A stretch of 26,185 nucleotides of DNA from Chitinophaga pinensis (GCA_943331145.2 CALQKL020000005.1:1-26185); one strand, 5' to 3'. Positions 1 to 8,380 are shown, numbered from the stretch's first letter. Made by a program: numbers and translations. The notes: generated by a model not told the origin, from the sequence alone.

Positions 1-1941
1 ATTAATGAATGTTTGATTTTGACTTTTTGTTCTTAAAATATAAGAAGGATCGTGCCTTAAATTAAAGTTAGGATCACTTGCGCCAACTCTTGTAAAATGA
101 GCTGTTGCACTATCAGAAGACAAACTTGAAATGGTATAGAATGTACGATGATTCAAATAGGTAAACTGCGTAAATAAAGGCAATTTATCAGACACCGCTT
201 CTTGCCATAAATGTTGATACCCGTTTTTATTCCCCAATGTTTTTTGTTCTGTTAAAAATGAATTGTATTTAAAATTAGTTTTCATCATAGTGCCCAAATA
301 ATTGAATGGCAAATCATATTGATGAACAGAATCTGATTTTGTTTTAAAAATATCTAATACCAATTTTTGATTGGCATCAGGCAATTGAATCATAAACAAC
401 GTTCGAAATAATTTTACATTCGAGTATGCATGGTCGTCATACGAAGAAACAACTTGAACATTATTACCTAACAAATCTGAGTAAAAAATATTGGCATGAT
501 TCTGTTCGCTTATTTTTTCAATGCCTTTATAGTGACTTGTTTCATCAACTGTAATGGTATTATGGGCAATTGTTTGCTGTGCATAAGAATTTGTTTCTGG
601 CAAGTAACGACCACCCCATTTGTGTTCAATATTAATGTAACGTACAGCGCCATAATCTTGAAGTACTTCATTTCCCTTATCGTAAAGTTGAATATTCAAT
701 TTATCGTAATGGCCATGTGATAAACCATGCGAACTATATTTAAAAATCAGAGACATTAAATCATTTCCGTTCCCTTTTCTTAAAACTGTAACCCCTCCAC
801 TTTTACCATCTGCACCATCAACATACTGTGCGGATTTGTATGGAAAAATTAAATTTTTATTTGCATTTTTTTTCAAGCTATTGCTTATTTCCACGCCACC
901 TTTATTTAATAAAATTCTATTTTGTGCTTTTGCTACGGGTAAATATGCGGCATCAACACCATAAGCCTTACTAGCAATATCAACAGCAACGACCAATTCA
1001 TTTGATGTGTACGTCTTTTCTTTTAAAGCATCATTAAAGCTGTAAAAAGACCCGTCGGTATTGGTTAAGTTTAAACAGACGTCTAATGCTTTCTTTAAAA
1101 TACTATCTCTATGTTGAAATATCTTTATAGATGGCTTTACTTGTTGAATGGCATTTGCAAAATAAAAGAATGGCAACACCGCATATCTGGTATAGTAAGG
1201 ACCTTCATTATAATACCCATCAGGAGAAAACAATCCATCTAAATGCGCAATAAAACCAGCCTTGCCATCTTTTTCTGTCCCATAAAGGGCCATATTTAAA
1301 TAATCATCATTGTCTGTTGCAATCCCTACAATGCCCACGCCCGCACAAGCCCAAACTGCATGATTATGAATAAGGTTAAACCATGGCTTTATGTCTTTTG
1401 TAAAATAATCAACCAATGGTTTAAATGCACCATCTGCAATTTGTTTACGCTCAATTGGGGTCAGATAATCGTGAATACAATCAAAAGCCAATCCTGCGAA
1501 AACCAACCAATTGGCATCATTTAAAGCTTGCCAAAATAATCTTCCTGGCGAACTGCTTGTAGCCTGAGGATGATTGACCAATGTTGGATTTAATGCCACG
1601 TATTTTAAAAAAAGTTTTTTTACAACTTCAGCATATTTCTTTTCGCCGGTAAGCTGATACATTTGACCCGCATCAAACATCAACAGATAATTTGATTTAT
1701 GTTTATCGTGGGTATAACCACCAGCAGCATCTTTTGGAATAGGTACATCAATTTCCAAATTCAATTGCGCATCTACTTTGGATTTTAAATCGACAAATGA
1801 TTTTTTAAGCAGTTCATTGGTTGCAATATTTTGTTTTACAAATAGAAACTCAGCTTTGTTTGCAAAAGCAACGGGATGCACCTGAGCAAATGAACTCAGC
1901 TGAGTAATGAAAAAAAATAATATTGTAACACTGTATTTCAT
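1..1941 (-). CDS. PL17 family oligoalginate lyase, secreted (3' end off the left edge)
   Basis: 647 codons are open from ATG 1941 to position 1 with no stop. The family is about 730 residues, so roughly 90 residues are missing. The start gives a Sec signal peptide (hydrophobic VTILFFFIT, then SSFAQ, typical Bacteroidota cleavage). The N-terminal alpha/alpha domain has HNHAVW around 192-197 and NEGPYYTRYA at 245-254. The heparinase II/III-like beta domain has SHGHYDKL at 408-415. Compared from memory with Alg17c of Saccharophagus, N193, H194, Y250, R252 and Y253 match N201, H202, Y258, R260 and Y261, and Y446 matches Y450. Zinc ligands H411, D429 and H460 match H415, D433 and H464. All known catalytic positions are thus present. 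The family cleaves alginate oligomers exolytically to unsaturated monouronate that opens to DEH. The divergent lacI-kduI-kduD genes handle this product. Substrate is inferred from family; hyaluronate or another uronan is less likely. Confidence 0.88.
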   Translation of the reverse strand, partial: MKYSVTILFFFITQLSSFAQVHPVAFANKAEFLFVKQNIATNELLKKSFVDLKSKVDAQLNLEIDVPIPKDAAGGYTHDKHKSNYLLMFDAGQMYQLTGEKKYAEVVKKLFLKYVALNPTLVNHPQATSSSPGRLFWQALNDANWLVFAGLAFDCIHDYLTPIERKQIADGAFKPLVDYFTKDIKPWFNLIHNHAVWACAGVGIVGIATDNDDYLNMALYGTEKDGKAGFIAHLDGLFSPDGYYNEGPYYTRYAVLPFFYFANAIQQVKPSIKIFQHRDSILKKALDVCLNLTNTDGSFYSFNDALKEKTYTSNELVVAVDIASKAYGVDAAYLPVAKAQNRILLNKGGVEISNSLKKNANKNLIFPYKSAQYVDGADGKSGGVTVLRKGNGNDLMSLIFKYSSHGLSHGHYDKLNIQLYDKGNEVLQDYGAVRYINIEHKWGGRYLPETNSYAQQTIAHNTITVDETSHYKGIEKISEQNHANIFYSDLLGNNVQVVSSYDDHAYSNVKLFRTLFMIQLPDANQKLVLDIFKTKSDSVHQYDLPFNYLGTMMKTNFKYNSFLTEQKTLGNKNGYQHLWQEAVSDKLPLFTQFTYLNHRTFYTISSLSSDSATAHFTRVGASDPNFNLRHDPSYILRTKSQNQTFIN

Positions 1942-2236
1942 AATAAGATATATCGCACACTGTCTTTCAAAAAGTCGAAAATTAGTAAGGAAAAGATATT
2001 CAAAAAACTTTGAAAATAGAATCTTGAATATCTTGTAATATTATTAGCAAATGTTTAATTAAACGGATTGGAAATGGTTGTATTTTATCTAAATAATAAT
2101 CATAAAACTTAATTATTTTTCAATAGAAGTAACCAAATAGTAAAAATTCACAAAGACTGAAACATGAAAACGATGCCGGTAAGGGTGCCGGTAATTTATC
2201 TTTACATTTCAAAAACAATACATAATTTTACGCATC
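1942..2236. promoter_or_regulatory. Divergent promoter/operator region between lyase and lacI-type gene
   Basis: This is a 295-bp AT-rich gap between two divergent starts. On the plus strand TATCTTTA at 2197-2204 fits the Bacteroidota -7 box (TAnnTTTG), 32 bp before the regulator ATG. Just upstream, TGCCGGTAA occurs twice as a direct repeat at 2174-2182 and 2186-2194 (12-bp phase), each with a CCGG core, where a repressor would overlap the promoter. A perfect 11-bp inverted repeat, AAGATATTCAA (1993-2003) with TTGAATATCTT (2024-2034), lies 52-93 bp before the lyase start and may be a second operator. The role is inferred from position only. Confidence 0.5.
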
Positions 2237-3256
2237 ATGGAAAGGCAAACTACTATAAAAGATATCGCATTAGCATTACGATTGTCTACTTCAACGGTTA
2301 GCCGTGCGCTTAGAGATGCTGCCGATGTTAGCATTGAAACTAGAAAAGCTGTTAAAGCACTCGCTGAAGAATTAGATTATCAACCCAACAAATTAGCGCT
2401 TAGTCTTTTAAAAAACCAAACCAACACGATTGGTGTTATTATTCCCAATTTGGATTATGTAATGGCAACGATGGTTAAGGGTATCGATGAAGTTGCCCTT
2501 GAAGCCGGTTATACCGTAATGGTTTGTCAGAGCGATGAAAGCTTTGGAAGAGAAATTTTAAATACAAAACGTTTATTGGACAGTTTGGTTGATGGCTTTA
2601 TCGTTTCAGTGTCGAGCGAAACAATGGTTTATGAGCACATCAAAAAAATTCAAACAAAAAAAATCCCGCTTGTACTTTTCGACAGGGTTATAAATAATAT
2701 TAACGTTCCAAAAATATTTCTAGATAACGTAGAAGGTGCTCGTTTGGCTACACAACATTTGATAGATCAAGGATACAAAAGAATTGCCATTTTAGCTGGC
2801 CCCGAAAATCTTGGCATTAGCAACGATCGAAAAGCTGGTTTTATTCAAACCCTCAAACAAAACAAAATCGCTTTAGATAAAAATCACATTATCCACTGCG
2901 ATTTCAACCAAGAATACGCCTATATCGCAGCAAAAGAATTGCTTTCCATGAACAAACGACCTGATGCCATTTTCGCCATCAGTGACCGCTTGGCTATTGG
3001 CGCAATGCTTGCCATTAAAGAAGCAGGACTAAAAATGCCTAAAGACTTTGGGTTAGCTGGCTTTAACAACGAACCCATTACAAAGTTGTTAACCCCTTCA
3101 ATAACCAGTGTAGAAATGTTTGCTTTCGATATTGGAAAAGCTACAGCAAAAATGTTTCTTGAAATGCTGCATACCGATGAAGACATGTCTGATAAAGAAA
3201 TCGTCATTAAACCCAAATTAGTTATTAGAGAGTCTTCACGTAGAATTTCAGAATAA
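2237..3256 (+). CDS. LacI/GalR-family transcriptional regulator
   Basis: 339 residues, the normal length for the family. The N-terminal LacI helix-turn-helix is clear at 5-26 (TTIKDIA..LSTSTVSRALR), followed by the hinge region with YQPNKLALSL. A periplasmic-binding-protein-like sensor domain runs from about 62 (TIGVIIPNLDY) to the end, with VDGFIVSVSSE, PLVLFDRV, GYKRIAILAGP and AIFAISDRLAIGAM at expected places. ATG 2237 is the only start that keeps the whole HTH. It is divergent from the PL17 lyase and 64 bp before kduI. It is therefore probably the local regulator responding to a uronate intermediate such as DEH or KDG. The ligand and the sign of regulation are inference. Confidence 0.93.
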   Translation: MERQTTIKDIALALRLSTSTVSRALRDAADVSIETRKAVKALAEELDYQPNKLALSLLKNQTNTIGVIIPNLDYVMATMVKGIDEVALEAGYTVMVCQSDESFGREILNTKRLLDSLVDGFIVSVSSETMVYEHIKKIQTKKIPLVLFDRVINNINVPKIFLDNVEGARLATQHLIDQGYKRIAILAGPENLGISNDRKAGFIQTLKQNKIALDKNHIIHCDFNQEYAYIAAKELLSMNKRPDAIFAISDRLAIGAMLAIKEAGLKMPKDFGLAGFNNEPITKLLTPSITSVEMFAFDIGKATAKMFLEMLHTDEDMSDKEIVIKPKLVIRESSRRISE

Positions 3257-3320
3257 AAGTAAAATATCAAATCTTACACTATTTCCCAAATTATATCTTT
3301 AAAACAAAAAATCAAACAAC
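3257..3320 (+). promoter_or_regulatory. Putative kduI-kduD promoter
   Basis: The 64-bp gap after the regulator stop has TATCTTTA at 3294-3301, the same eight bases as the -7 candidate before the regulator gene, 19 bp before the kduI ATG. This suggests that kduID can be transcribed separately from the regulator. There is no good purine-rich Shine-Dalgarno, as is usual in this phylum. Confidence 0.4.
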
Positions 3321-4139
3321 ATGAAAATCATTCACGCGGTACATCCCGAAGATTTTGTAAAGTACACAACAGAACAAATCAGAGAAAAATTTTTATTGGA
3401 TAAACTTGTTCAAGATGGACAAGTAAATTGTGTTTACACCCATTACGATAGAATGGTTGTTGGTGCAGCAAAACCTTCGAACGGTGCTTTAGAATTGGGC
3501 AATCACGATCAATTGAAAAGCAATTTCTTTTTAGAGAGAAGAGAGATGGGAATCATCAACATTGGCGGTGCTGGTAAAATCACTGTTGATGGAGAAGCAT
3601 TTGAATTAAACAAATTGGATTGCTTATATATTGGTAAAGGAAAACAAGCAGTTAGTTTTGAAGGCGCAGAATCTAAATTCATTTTCTTTTCTTGTCCTGC
3701 TCATGCTGAACATCCTGTTCAAATGATGAAATCTGCAGATGCAACTCCTGCAGAAATGGGATCTTCTGAAACAGCAAATCACCGTACCATCAACAAATAC
3801 GTTCATCCTGATGGATTGAAAAGTTGTCAATTAATGCTTGGTGTTACCAATTTCAAACCAGGTAGCATTTGGAACACAATGCCTTCTCATTTACACGACA
3901 GAAGAATGGAAGCTTATTTTTATTTCGATTTGCCTGAAGCGCAAAGAATCATTCACTTCATGGGAGAGCCTCATGAAACAAGACATATGTTTTTAAATAA
4001 TGAAGAAGGTATTGTATCTCCATCATGGAGCATACATAGTGGTGTTGCTACTGCTGCTTATTCATTCATTTGGGCAATGGCTGGCGAAAACAGTTCTTTT
4101 GCGGATATGGATTTCGTAAACATCATGAACTTAAAATAA
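3321..4139 (+). CDS. kduI: 5-keto-4-deoxyuronate isomerase (4-deoxy-L-threo-5-hexosulose-uronate ketol-isomerase)
   Basis: 272 residues against 278 in E. coli. It is a cytoplasmic cupin enzyme that converts 5-keto-4-deoxyuronate (the same compound as alginate-derived DEH) to 3-deoxy-D-glycero-2,5-hexodiulosonate. The metal site is visible in MPSHLHDRRMEAYFYF: H190, H192 and E197, with H239 in SIHSG. These match H196, H198, E203 and H245 of E. coli KduI by a constant offset of 6. Family stretches YTHYDRMVVGAA and GRKxAVxF-like GKGKQAVSF are also present. It sits 7 bp before kduD, so the two are co-transcribed and act in consecutive steps. Nothing is truncated. Confidence 0.96.
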   Translation: MKIIHAVHPEDFVKYTTEQIREKFLLDKLVQDGQVNCVYTHYDRMVVGAAKPSNGALELGNHDQLKSNFFLERREMGIINIGGAGKITVDGEAFELNKLDCLYIGKGKQAVSFEGAESKFIFFSCPAHAEHPVQMMKSADATPAEMGSSETANHRTINKYVHPDGLKSCQLMLGVTNFKPGSIWNTMPSHLHDRRMEAYFYFDLPEAQRIIHFMGEPHETRHMFLNNEEGIVSPSWSIHSGVATAAYSFIWAMAGENSSFADMDFVNIMNLK

Positions 4140-4146
4140 ATTCAAC

Positions 4147-4908
4147 ATGTTAAATTTCAGAGTAGATAACAAAGTTGCCATAGTAACTGGCTGCAACAAA
4201 GGAATTGGATTGGCAATAGCTCAAGCTTTGGCTGAAAGTGGCGCAGATATTATTGGCGTAAGTAGTAAAATGAAAGAATCTGGTCAAGATGTTGAAAAAG
4301 TTGTAACAGCCGCTGGTAGAAAATTTTATGCATACAATGCAGATTTTACCAACAGAGAATCACTGTATCAATTTATTGCCGATGTTCAAAAAGACCATCC
4401 ACGTATCGATATTTTAATCAACAATGCTGGTCACATTTTACGCAATCCTGTTGCAGAACATTCTGATGAATTTTGGGATACCATCATCGACATTAATTTG
4501 AATTCGCAATTTATTCTAACCAGAGAAATTGGTAAACAAATGATTAAAAATGGTTACGGTAAAATTGTATTCACAGCTTCCTTATTGAGTTTCCAAGGTG
4601 GCATCAATGTTCCAGGATATGCAGCGAGCAAAGGCGCTGTAGCTTCTTTATTGAAAGCATTTGCCAACGAATGGGCGAAATTTGGCATCACGGTAAATGG
4701 TATTGCGCCTGGATATATCGCTACAGATAATACCGCATTATTACGTGCCGATCCTGATAGAAACGCATCAATTTTGTCGAGAATTCCGGCAGGAAAATGG
4801 GGCGATGCAACAGATTTAGCTGGAGGTTTTGTGTTCCTATCCTCCCCTGCTTCTGATTATGTAAACGGCACCATTTTAACCATTGATGGCGGCTGGATGG
4901 GTAGATAA
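4147..4908 (+). CDS. kduD: 2-deoxy-D-gluconate 3-dehydrogenase / 3-deoxy-hexodiulosonate reductase
   Basis: 253 residues, the E. coli KduD length. It is a classical short-chain dehydrogenase: the TGCNKGIG nucleotide motif is at 14-21, then NNAG. The catalytic triad is S145 with Y158 and K162 (YAASK). The terminal part has PGYIATDNT, IPAGKWGDATDLAG and DGGWMGR, typical of KduD. It reduces 3-deoxy-D-glycero-2,5-hexodiulosonate to 2-keto-3-deoxygluconate with NAD(P)H. It directly follows kduI (7-bp gap). No KDG kinase or aldolase gene is in the window, so the last steps are encoded elsewhere. A weak imperfect hairpin (4931-4961, TTGTAT..ATACAA) follows but lacks a T-run. Confidence 0.93.
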   Translation: MLNFRVDNKVAIVTGCNKGIGLAIAQALAESGADIIGVSSKMKESGQDVEKVVTAAGRKFYAYNADFTNRESLYQFIADVQKDHPRIDILINNAGHILRNPVAEHSDEFWDTIIDINLNSQFILTREIGKQMIKNGYGKIVFTASLLSFQGGINVPGYAASKGAVASLLKAFANEWAKFGITVNGIAPGYIATDNTALLRADPDRNASILSRIPAGKWGDATDLAGGFVFLSSPASDYVNGTILTIDGGWMGR

Positions 4909-4987
4909 TATTTAATTCAAAACCATTTATTTGTATGCCTATTTTTTATTTGGGAATACAAGTTTAAATTTTGAATTTTGTTGACTC

Positions 4988-5641
4988 ATGTCGTTCAAAA
5001 CTATTTATACAAAAAGTAAAGTCTATGTAATCAGTTTCTTACTGGTTTTTATGGGCTTTACTTTTTTTTTAGCCTATTATGGAAAAGCAAATTCATTTAT
5101 TTTACTTAACCCATATCATACGAAACGGCTAGATTTGTTTTTCTCTAAATTTACTTTTTTCGGCGATGGATTGTTTGTTGTTATACTTGCTGTAATTCTA
5201 TTTTTTACATTAAAAACACAACGCTTATCCATTCTGATTTTAATCTCTTATATCGTATCAGGATTACTTGCACAATTATTGAAACATAGTTTTAATGCGC
5301 CAAGACCAAAAGTGTTTTTCAATTCAAATACATATCAACATTTTATAGATGGCGTAAGCATTGCCAATTGCGAAAGCTTCCCTTCAGGCCACACTACATC
5401 TGCTTTTGCATTATCTTATATTTTGGCACATTCAACAAATAAAAAATCTTTTCAAATTATTCTGCTTTTATTAGCTATTTCCGCAGGTTATTCTAGAATT
5501 TATTTAGGACAACATTTTCTAACCGATGTACTTTTCGGCGCATTTTTAGGGACTTTCATTTCGGCACTAACGATTTTCGTTTCAAATAAAGTGGCGTACA
5601 GAAAACCGTTGAGGTTTAAAGTTGTTCAAAAGGTTCAATGA
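4988..5641 (+). CDS. PAP2-family membrane phosphatase
   Basis: 217 residues and strongly hydrophobic, with about five or six membrane segments. All three acid-phosphatase motifs are intact. KX6RP is K99..R106-P107, PSGH is at 132-135 (H135 general acid), and SRX5HX3D is S169-R170..H176..D180. Members dephosphorylate lipid phosphates such as undecaprenyl pyrophosphate or phosphatidic acid at the membrane. Which substrate applies here cannot be read from sequence. It starts 79 bp after kduD and is probably not functionally linked to it. The last roughly ten residues (LRFKVVQKVQ) and the stop codon are encoded by a GTTCAA-type tandem repeat, so the C-terminus looks as if remodelled by the repeat. 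Confidence 0.9.
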   Translation: MSFKTIYTKSKVYVISFLLVFMGFTFFLAYYGKANSFILLNPYHTKRLDLFFSKFTFFGDGLFVVILAVILFFTLKTQRLSILILISYIVSGLLAQLLKHSFNAPRPKVFFNSNTYQHFIDGVSIANCESFPSGHTTSAFALSYILAHSTNKKSFQIILLLLAISAGYSRIYLGQHFLTDVLFGAFLGTFISALTIFVSNKVAYRKPLRFKVVQKVQ

Positions 5642-5700
5642 GTTCAATAAGTTCAAAAGGTTAACTCAACGCCAAACACCAAACGCCAAACCATAAACAA
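5611..5700 (+). repeat. Compound intergenic repeat, copy 1 (9-nt GTTYAA units, then CCAAACN units)
   Basis: Units with a GTTCAA or GTTTAA core recur at about 9-nt spacing (gagGTTTAA, aagGTTCAA, tgaGTTCAA, taaGTTCAA), followed by a 7-nt series (GCCAAAC, ACCAAAC, GCCAAAC, CATAAAC). It begins inside the PAP2 gene, supplies its stop codon and runs 59 bp past it. The same architecture recurs on the minus strand at 8381-8460. Confidence 0.75.
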
Positions 5701-5795
5701 TTTTAATTCTTCATAGGTAATGAAATTAATTTTTGCTAACTTTCGAATTAGTTTTGGAATAAAAGAAATCTAATTATTTTAATAAATATTTTTGG

Positions 5796-7916
5796 ATGAA
5801 CATAATCGACAAGCACCCTATTTCAGAGATTGGCTACCATTTCATAGAAGCACAATATTTGCCAAAAGGTAAAAACGAATACCACCTAAGGGATAAACAG
5901 CGTAATTCTAATAAAGTTTTTTTTCAACTTACGCATAAGCAAATAGAACAATTAATTGCAAACAACAATAACTCAGATAATTGGCAAAACATACTGGTAA
6001 CCAAAAAATTCAAACCTGAATTAATTAAGAACAATAATTTTTTCGGCCTAATTCGCATTGGCGATTTAAGTGCATTATATCATGAATTTCATAGTTTCAA
6101 AATGGCTGAAGGTATATACAATAGTACCATTATTAGTTCTGATATTGGTAATCATGTTTGCATTGATAACGTAGATTATTTAAGTCACTACATTATTGAT
6201 GATGATGTAATGATTGCCAATGTAAATGAAATGGCGACAACGGAGAAAGCTAAATTTGGAAACGGCATTTTAAAAGATGGCGAAATTGATGAAAAGCAAA
6301 GAATGGGTATTGAAGTTTCCAATGAAAATGGGGGAAGAAAAATTATCCCTTATGATGGAATGCTTGCTGGAGATGCGTTCATGTGGAGTAAATATAGAGA
6401 TGATTTATTGCTACTTGAAAAGTTCAAACAACTAACCGAAAAGAAATTTGATAAACAACGCGGTTATTATGGAAAGATTGGATGCAGAACCGTAATAAAA
6501 AACTGTAGAATCATCAAAGACACCATAATCGGAACAGATGCTTACATTAAAGGGGCCAACAAACTAAAAAATCTAACCATAAACAGCGATGCCGAAAGAA
6601 AATCACAAATAGGCGAAGGCTGCGAATTGGTAAATGGCATAATCGGATTTGGGTGTAGAATTTTTTATGGTGTAAAAGCTGTTCGTTTCATTGCTGCATC
6701 TCATTCTCAATTGAAATATGGCGCAAGATTAATCAATTCTTATTTGGGTAATAATTCCACCATTTCATGTTGTGAAGTATTAAATAGCCTTATTTTTCCT
6801 GCTCATGAGCAACACCACAACAATTCATTTTTGTGTGCTTCTACCATAATGGGACAAAGCAATATTGCTGCTGGCGCAACGATTGGCAGTAATCACAATA
6901 GTAGAAGTGCGGATGGCGAAATACTAGCAGGGCGTGGCTTTTGGCCAGGCTTATGCGTGAGCTTAAAACACAAATCTAAATTCGCAAGCTTTAGTATGAT
7001 TGCTAAGGGAGATTACATGAGCGAACTAAATATTCCTGTGCCATTTAGTTTAATCAGCAATGATGTGCCAAAAGATAGATTAGTAATTATGCCTGCGTAT
7101 TGGTTTATGTACAATATGTATGCGCTTGCCAGAAATGCTTGGAAATCGGAAGACCGCGACCAGCGTCAGCACAAAGTACAGCACCTTGAGTTTGACTATC
7201 TAGCTCCTGATACCATCAATGAAATGCTTGATTCTATCCATCTTTTTAATACACTTTTACCAAATGAAAATGGAGAAGCCGAAATAAAAGGCTGGGAAAA
7301 TAGCAAACGCAAAATCATTTTAACAAAAGTGCCACAGGCAAAAAAAACGTTTTCAGAAATGATAAAGTTGCACGCCTGTTTGCAAATCCTAAAACACATC
7401 AATATTCATAAAACAGAAAGTTTCTATGCTTTAGTCAAGCAATTAAAATTCAAATCTGTTAGAAGCAGTTGGTTAAACATAGGCGGGCAAATGATTTTGG
7501 CCGATGAAATGGGGAAACTAAAAAAGAACATCAAATCAGATAAAATAAAAAGTTGGGATGATGTACATCGTTTTTATGAAACGCAAGGTGGGAATTATGA
7601 AGAAGACAAAACGACTCATGCTTTATCTGCACTAATGGAATTACTTCAATTGAAATCAAAAGATTTTACACCTTCTTTTTTCAAATCATTATTAAAAGAA
7701 TCCGTTATCATTAAAAAATGGATGACTGAAAATATTGAAATATCTAGAGCAAAGGATTATTCCAGCAACTTTAGAAAAATGATGTACGAAAACGATGAAG
7801 AAATGAATCAAGTAATTGGGAAGCTTGATGAAAACAGTTTTATAAAAGAGCAAAAAACTGCTTTTGGAATTTGGGAAAAGAAAATCAATACGCTGATAAA
7901 AAAGTGGAAGATTTAA
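5796..7916 (+). CDS. DUF4954-like protein, left-handed beta-helix (hexapeptide acyltransferase-like), unknown function
   Basis: 706 residues. I recognise it as the DUF4954 family of Bacteroidota, which has no assigned reaction. Short beta-helix-like turns occur around 103-145 (GIYNSTIISSDIGNHV, HYIIDDDVMI). A longer set runs from about 229 to 420 (CRTVIKNCRIIKDTIIG, IGEGCELVNGIIGFGCRI, GARLINSYLGNNSTIS, ASTIMGQSNIAAGATIGSN). The most conserved-looking part is GSNHNSRSADGEI..GRGFWPGLCVSLKHKS at about 364-396, resembling a bound-substrate loop of sugar nucleotidyl/acyltransferases. The rest (430-706) is mostly helical and charged. No signal peptide. It ends overlapping the aroQ stop by 4 bp (convergent). 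A possible -7 box TAACTTTC is at 5737-5744. Transfer of an acyl or nucleotidyl group is only inference from fold. Confidence 0.75.
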   Translation: MNIIDKHPISEIGYHFIEAQYLPKGKNEYHLRDKQRNSNKVFFQLTHKQIEQLIANNNNSDNWQNILVTKKFKPELIKNNNFFGLIRIGDLSALYHEFHSFKMAEGIYNSTIISSDIGNHVCIDNVDYLSHYIIDDDVMIANVNEMATTEKAKFGNGILKDGEIDEKQRMGIEVSNENGGRKIIPYDGMLAGDAFMWSKYRDDLLLLEKFKQLTEKKFDKQRGYYGKIGCRTVIKNCRIIKDTIIGTDAYIKGANKLKNLTINSDAERKSQIGEGCELVNGIIGFGCRIFYGVKAVRFIAASHSQLKYGARLINSYLGNNSTISCCEVLNSLIFPAHEQHHNNSFLCASTIMGQSNIAAGATIGSNHNSRSADGEILAGRGFWPGLCVSLKHKSKFASFSMIAKGDYMSELNIPVPFSLISNDVPKDRLVIMPAYWFMYNMYALARNAWKSEDRDQRQHKVQHLEFDYLAPDTINEMLDSIHLFNTLLPNENGEAEIKGWENSKRKIILTKVPQAKKTFSEMIKLHACLQILKHINIHKTESFYALVKQLKFKSVRSSWLNIGGQMILADEMGKLKKNIKSDKIKSWDDVHRFYETQGGNYEEDKTTHALSALMELLQLKSKDFTPSFFKSLLKESVIIKKWMTENIEISRAKDYSSNFRKMMYENDEEMNQVIGKLDENSFIKEQKTAFGIWEKKINTLIKKWKI

Positions 7917-8341
7917 TTCGAAACATTATTTAAAAACCATTGTACAGCGAGTTCATAGCCTTTCAAACCCAAGCCACTTATAACACCTTTTGCTTTTGCA
8001 GAAACATGCGAAATAGATCTAAAAGATTCTCTTGAAAAAATATTGGAGATGTGTACTTCAATTACTGGTGCAGAAATAGCTGCAATAGCGTCCCCTATTG
8101 CCACTGATGTATGTGTATAGCCCGCAGGATTTAAAATAATTCCATCACATTCTTTTCCTGCGCGTTGTAATTCATTAATCAATTCTCCTTCAACATTACT
8201 TTGAAAATAATGAAAAATAATTGCAGGATAAGCATTTTTCAATTCCTCAATAAACGATTCAAATGTCTGACTTCCATAAACATCAACTTCTCGACTTCCG
8301 AGTAAATTTAAATTAGGTCCATTTATGATTGAAATTTTCAT
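7913..8341 (-). CDS. aroQ: 3-dehydroquinate dehydratase, type II
   Basis: 142 residues from ATG 8341. An upstream TTG at 8368 would add nine residues not found in the family, whose proteins begin as here with MKISIINGPNLNLLG. The dodecameric type II enzyme makes 3-dehydroshikimate in the shikimate pathway. Catalytic residues are in place: N10, R17, Y22 (DVYG), N71 in ILNPAGYTHTS, H97 in EVHISN, and R108. It follows carA on the same strand after a 126-bp gap filled mostly by a repeat. Its stop overlaps the stop of the convergent beta-helix gene. Confidence 0.95.
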   Translation of the reverse strand: MKISIINGPNLNLLGSREVDVYGSQTFESFIEELKNAYPAIIFHYFQSNVEGELINELQRAGKECDGIILNPAGYTHTSVAIGDAIAAISAPVIEVHISNIFSRESFRSISHVSAKAKGVISGLGLKGYELAVQWFLNNVSN

Positions 8342-8380
8342 GATTGAAATTAAAAAGTCAAAATTCAAAAATTAGAAAAT

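Noticed and set aside
496..720. Open frame of 74 codons on the plus strand
   Set aside because: It lies wholly antisense to the PL17 lyase, whose motifs are intact in the other strand.
2920..3270. 116-codon frame on the minus strand
   Set aside because: Antisense to the 3' half of the LacI-type gene, no recognisable domain.
4147..4908. DehR-type DEH reductase instead of KduD
   Set aside because: Length, terminal motifs and direct linkage to kduI fit KduD better.
4929..4962. Terminator after kduD
   Set aside because: The hairpin is imperfect and lacks a T-run.
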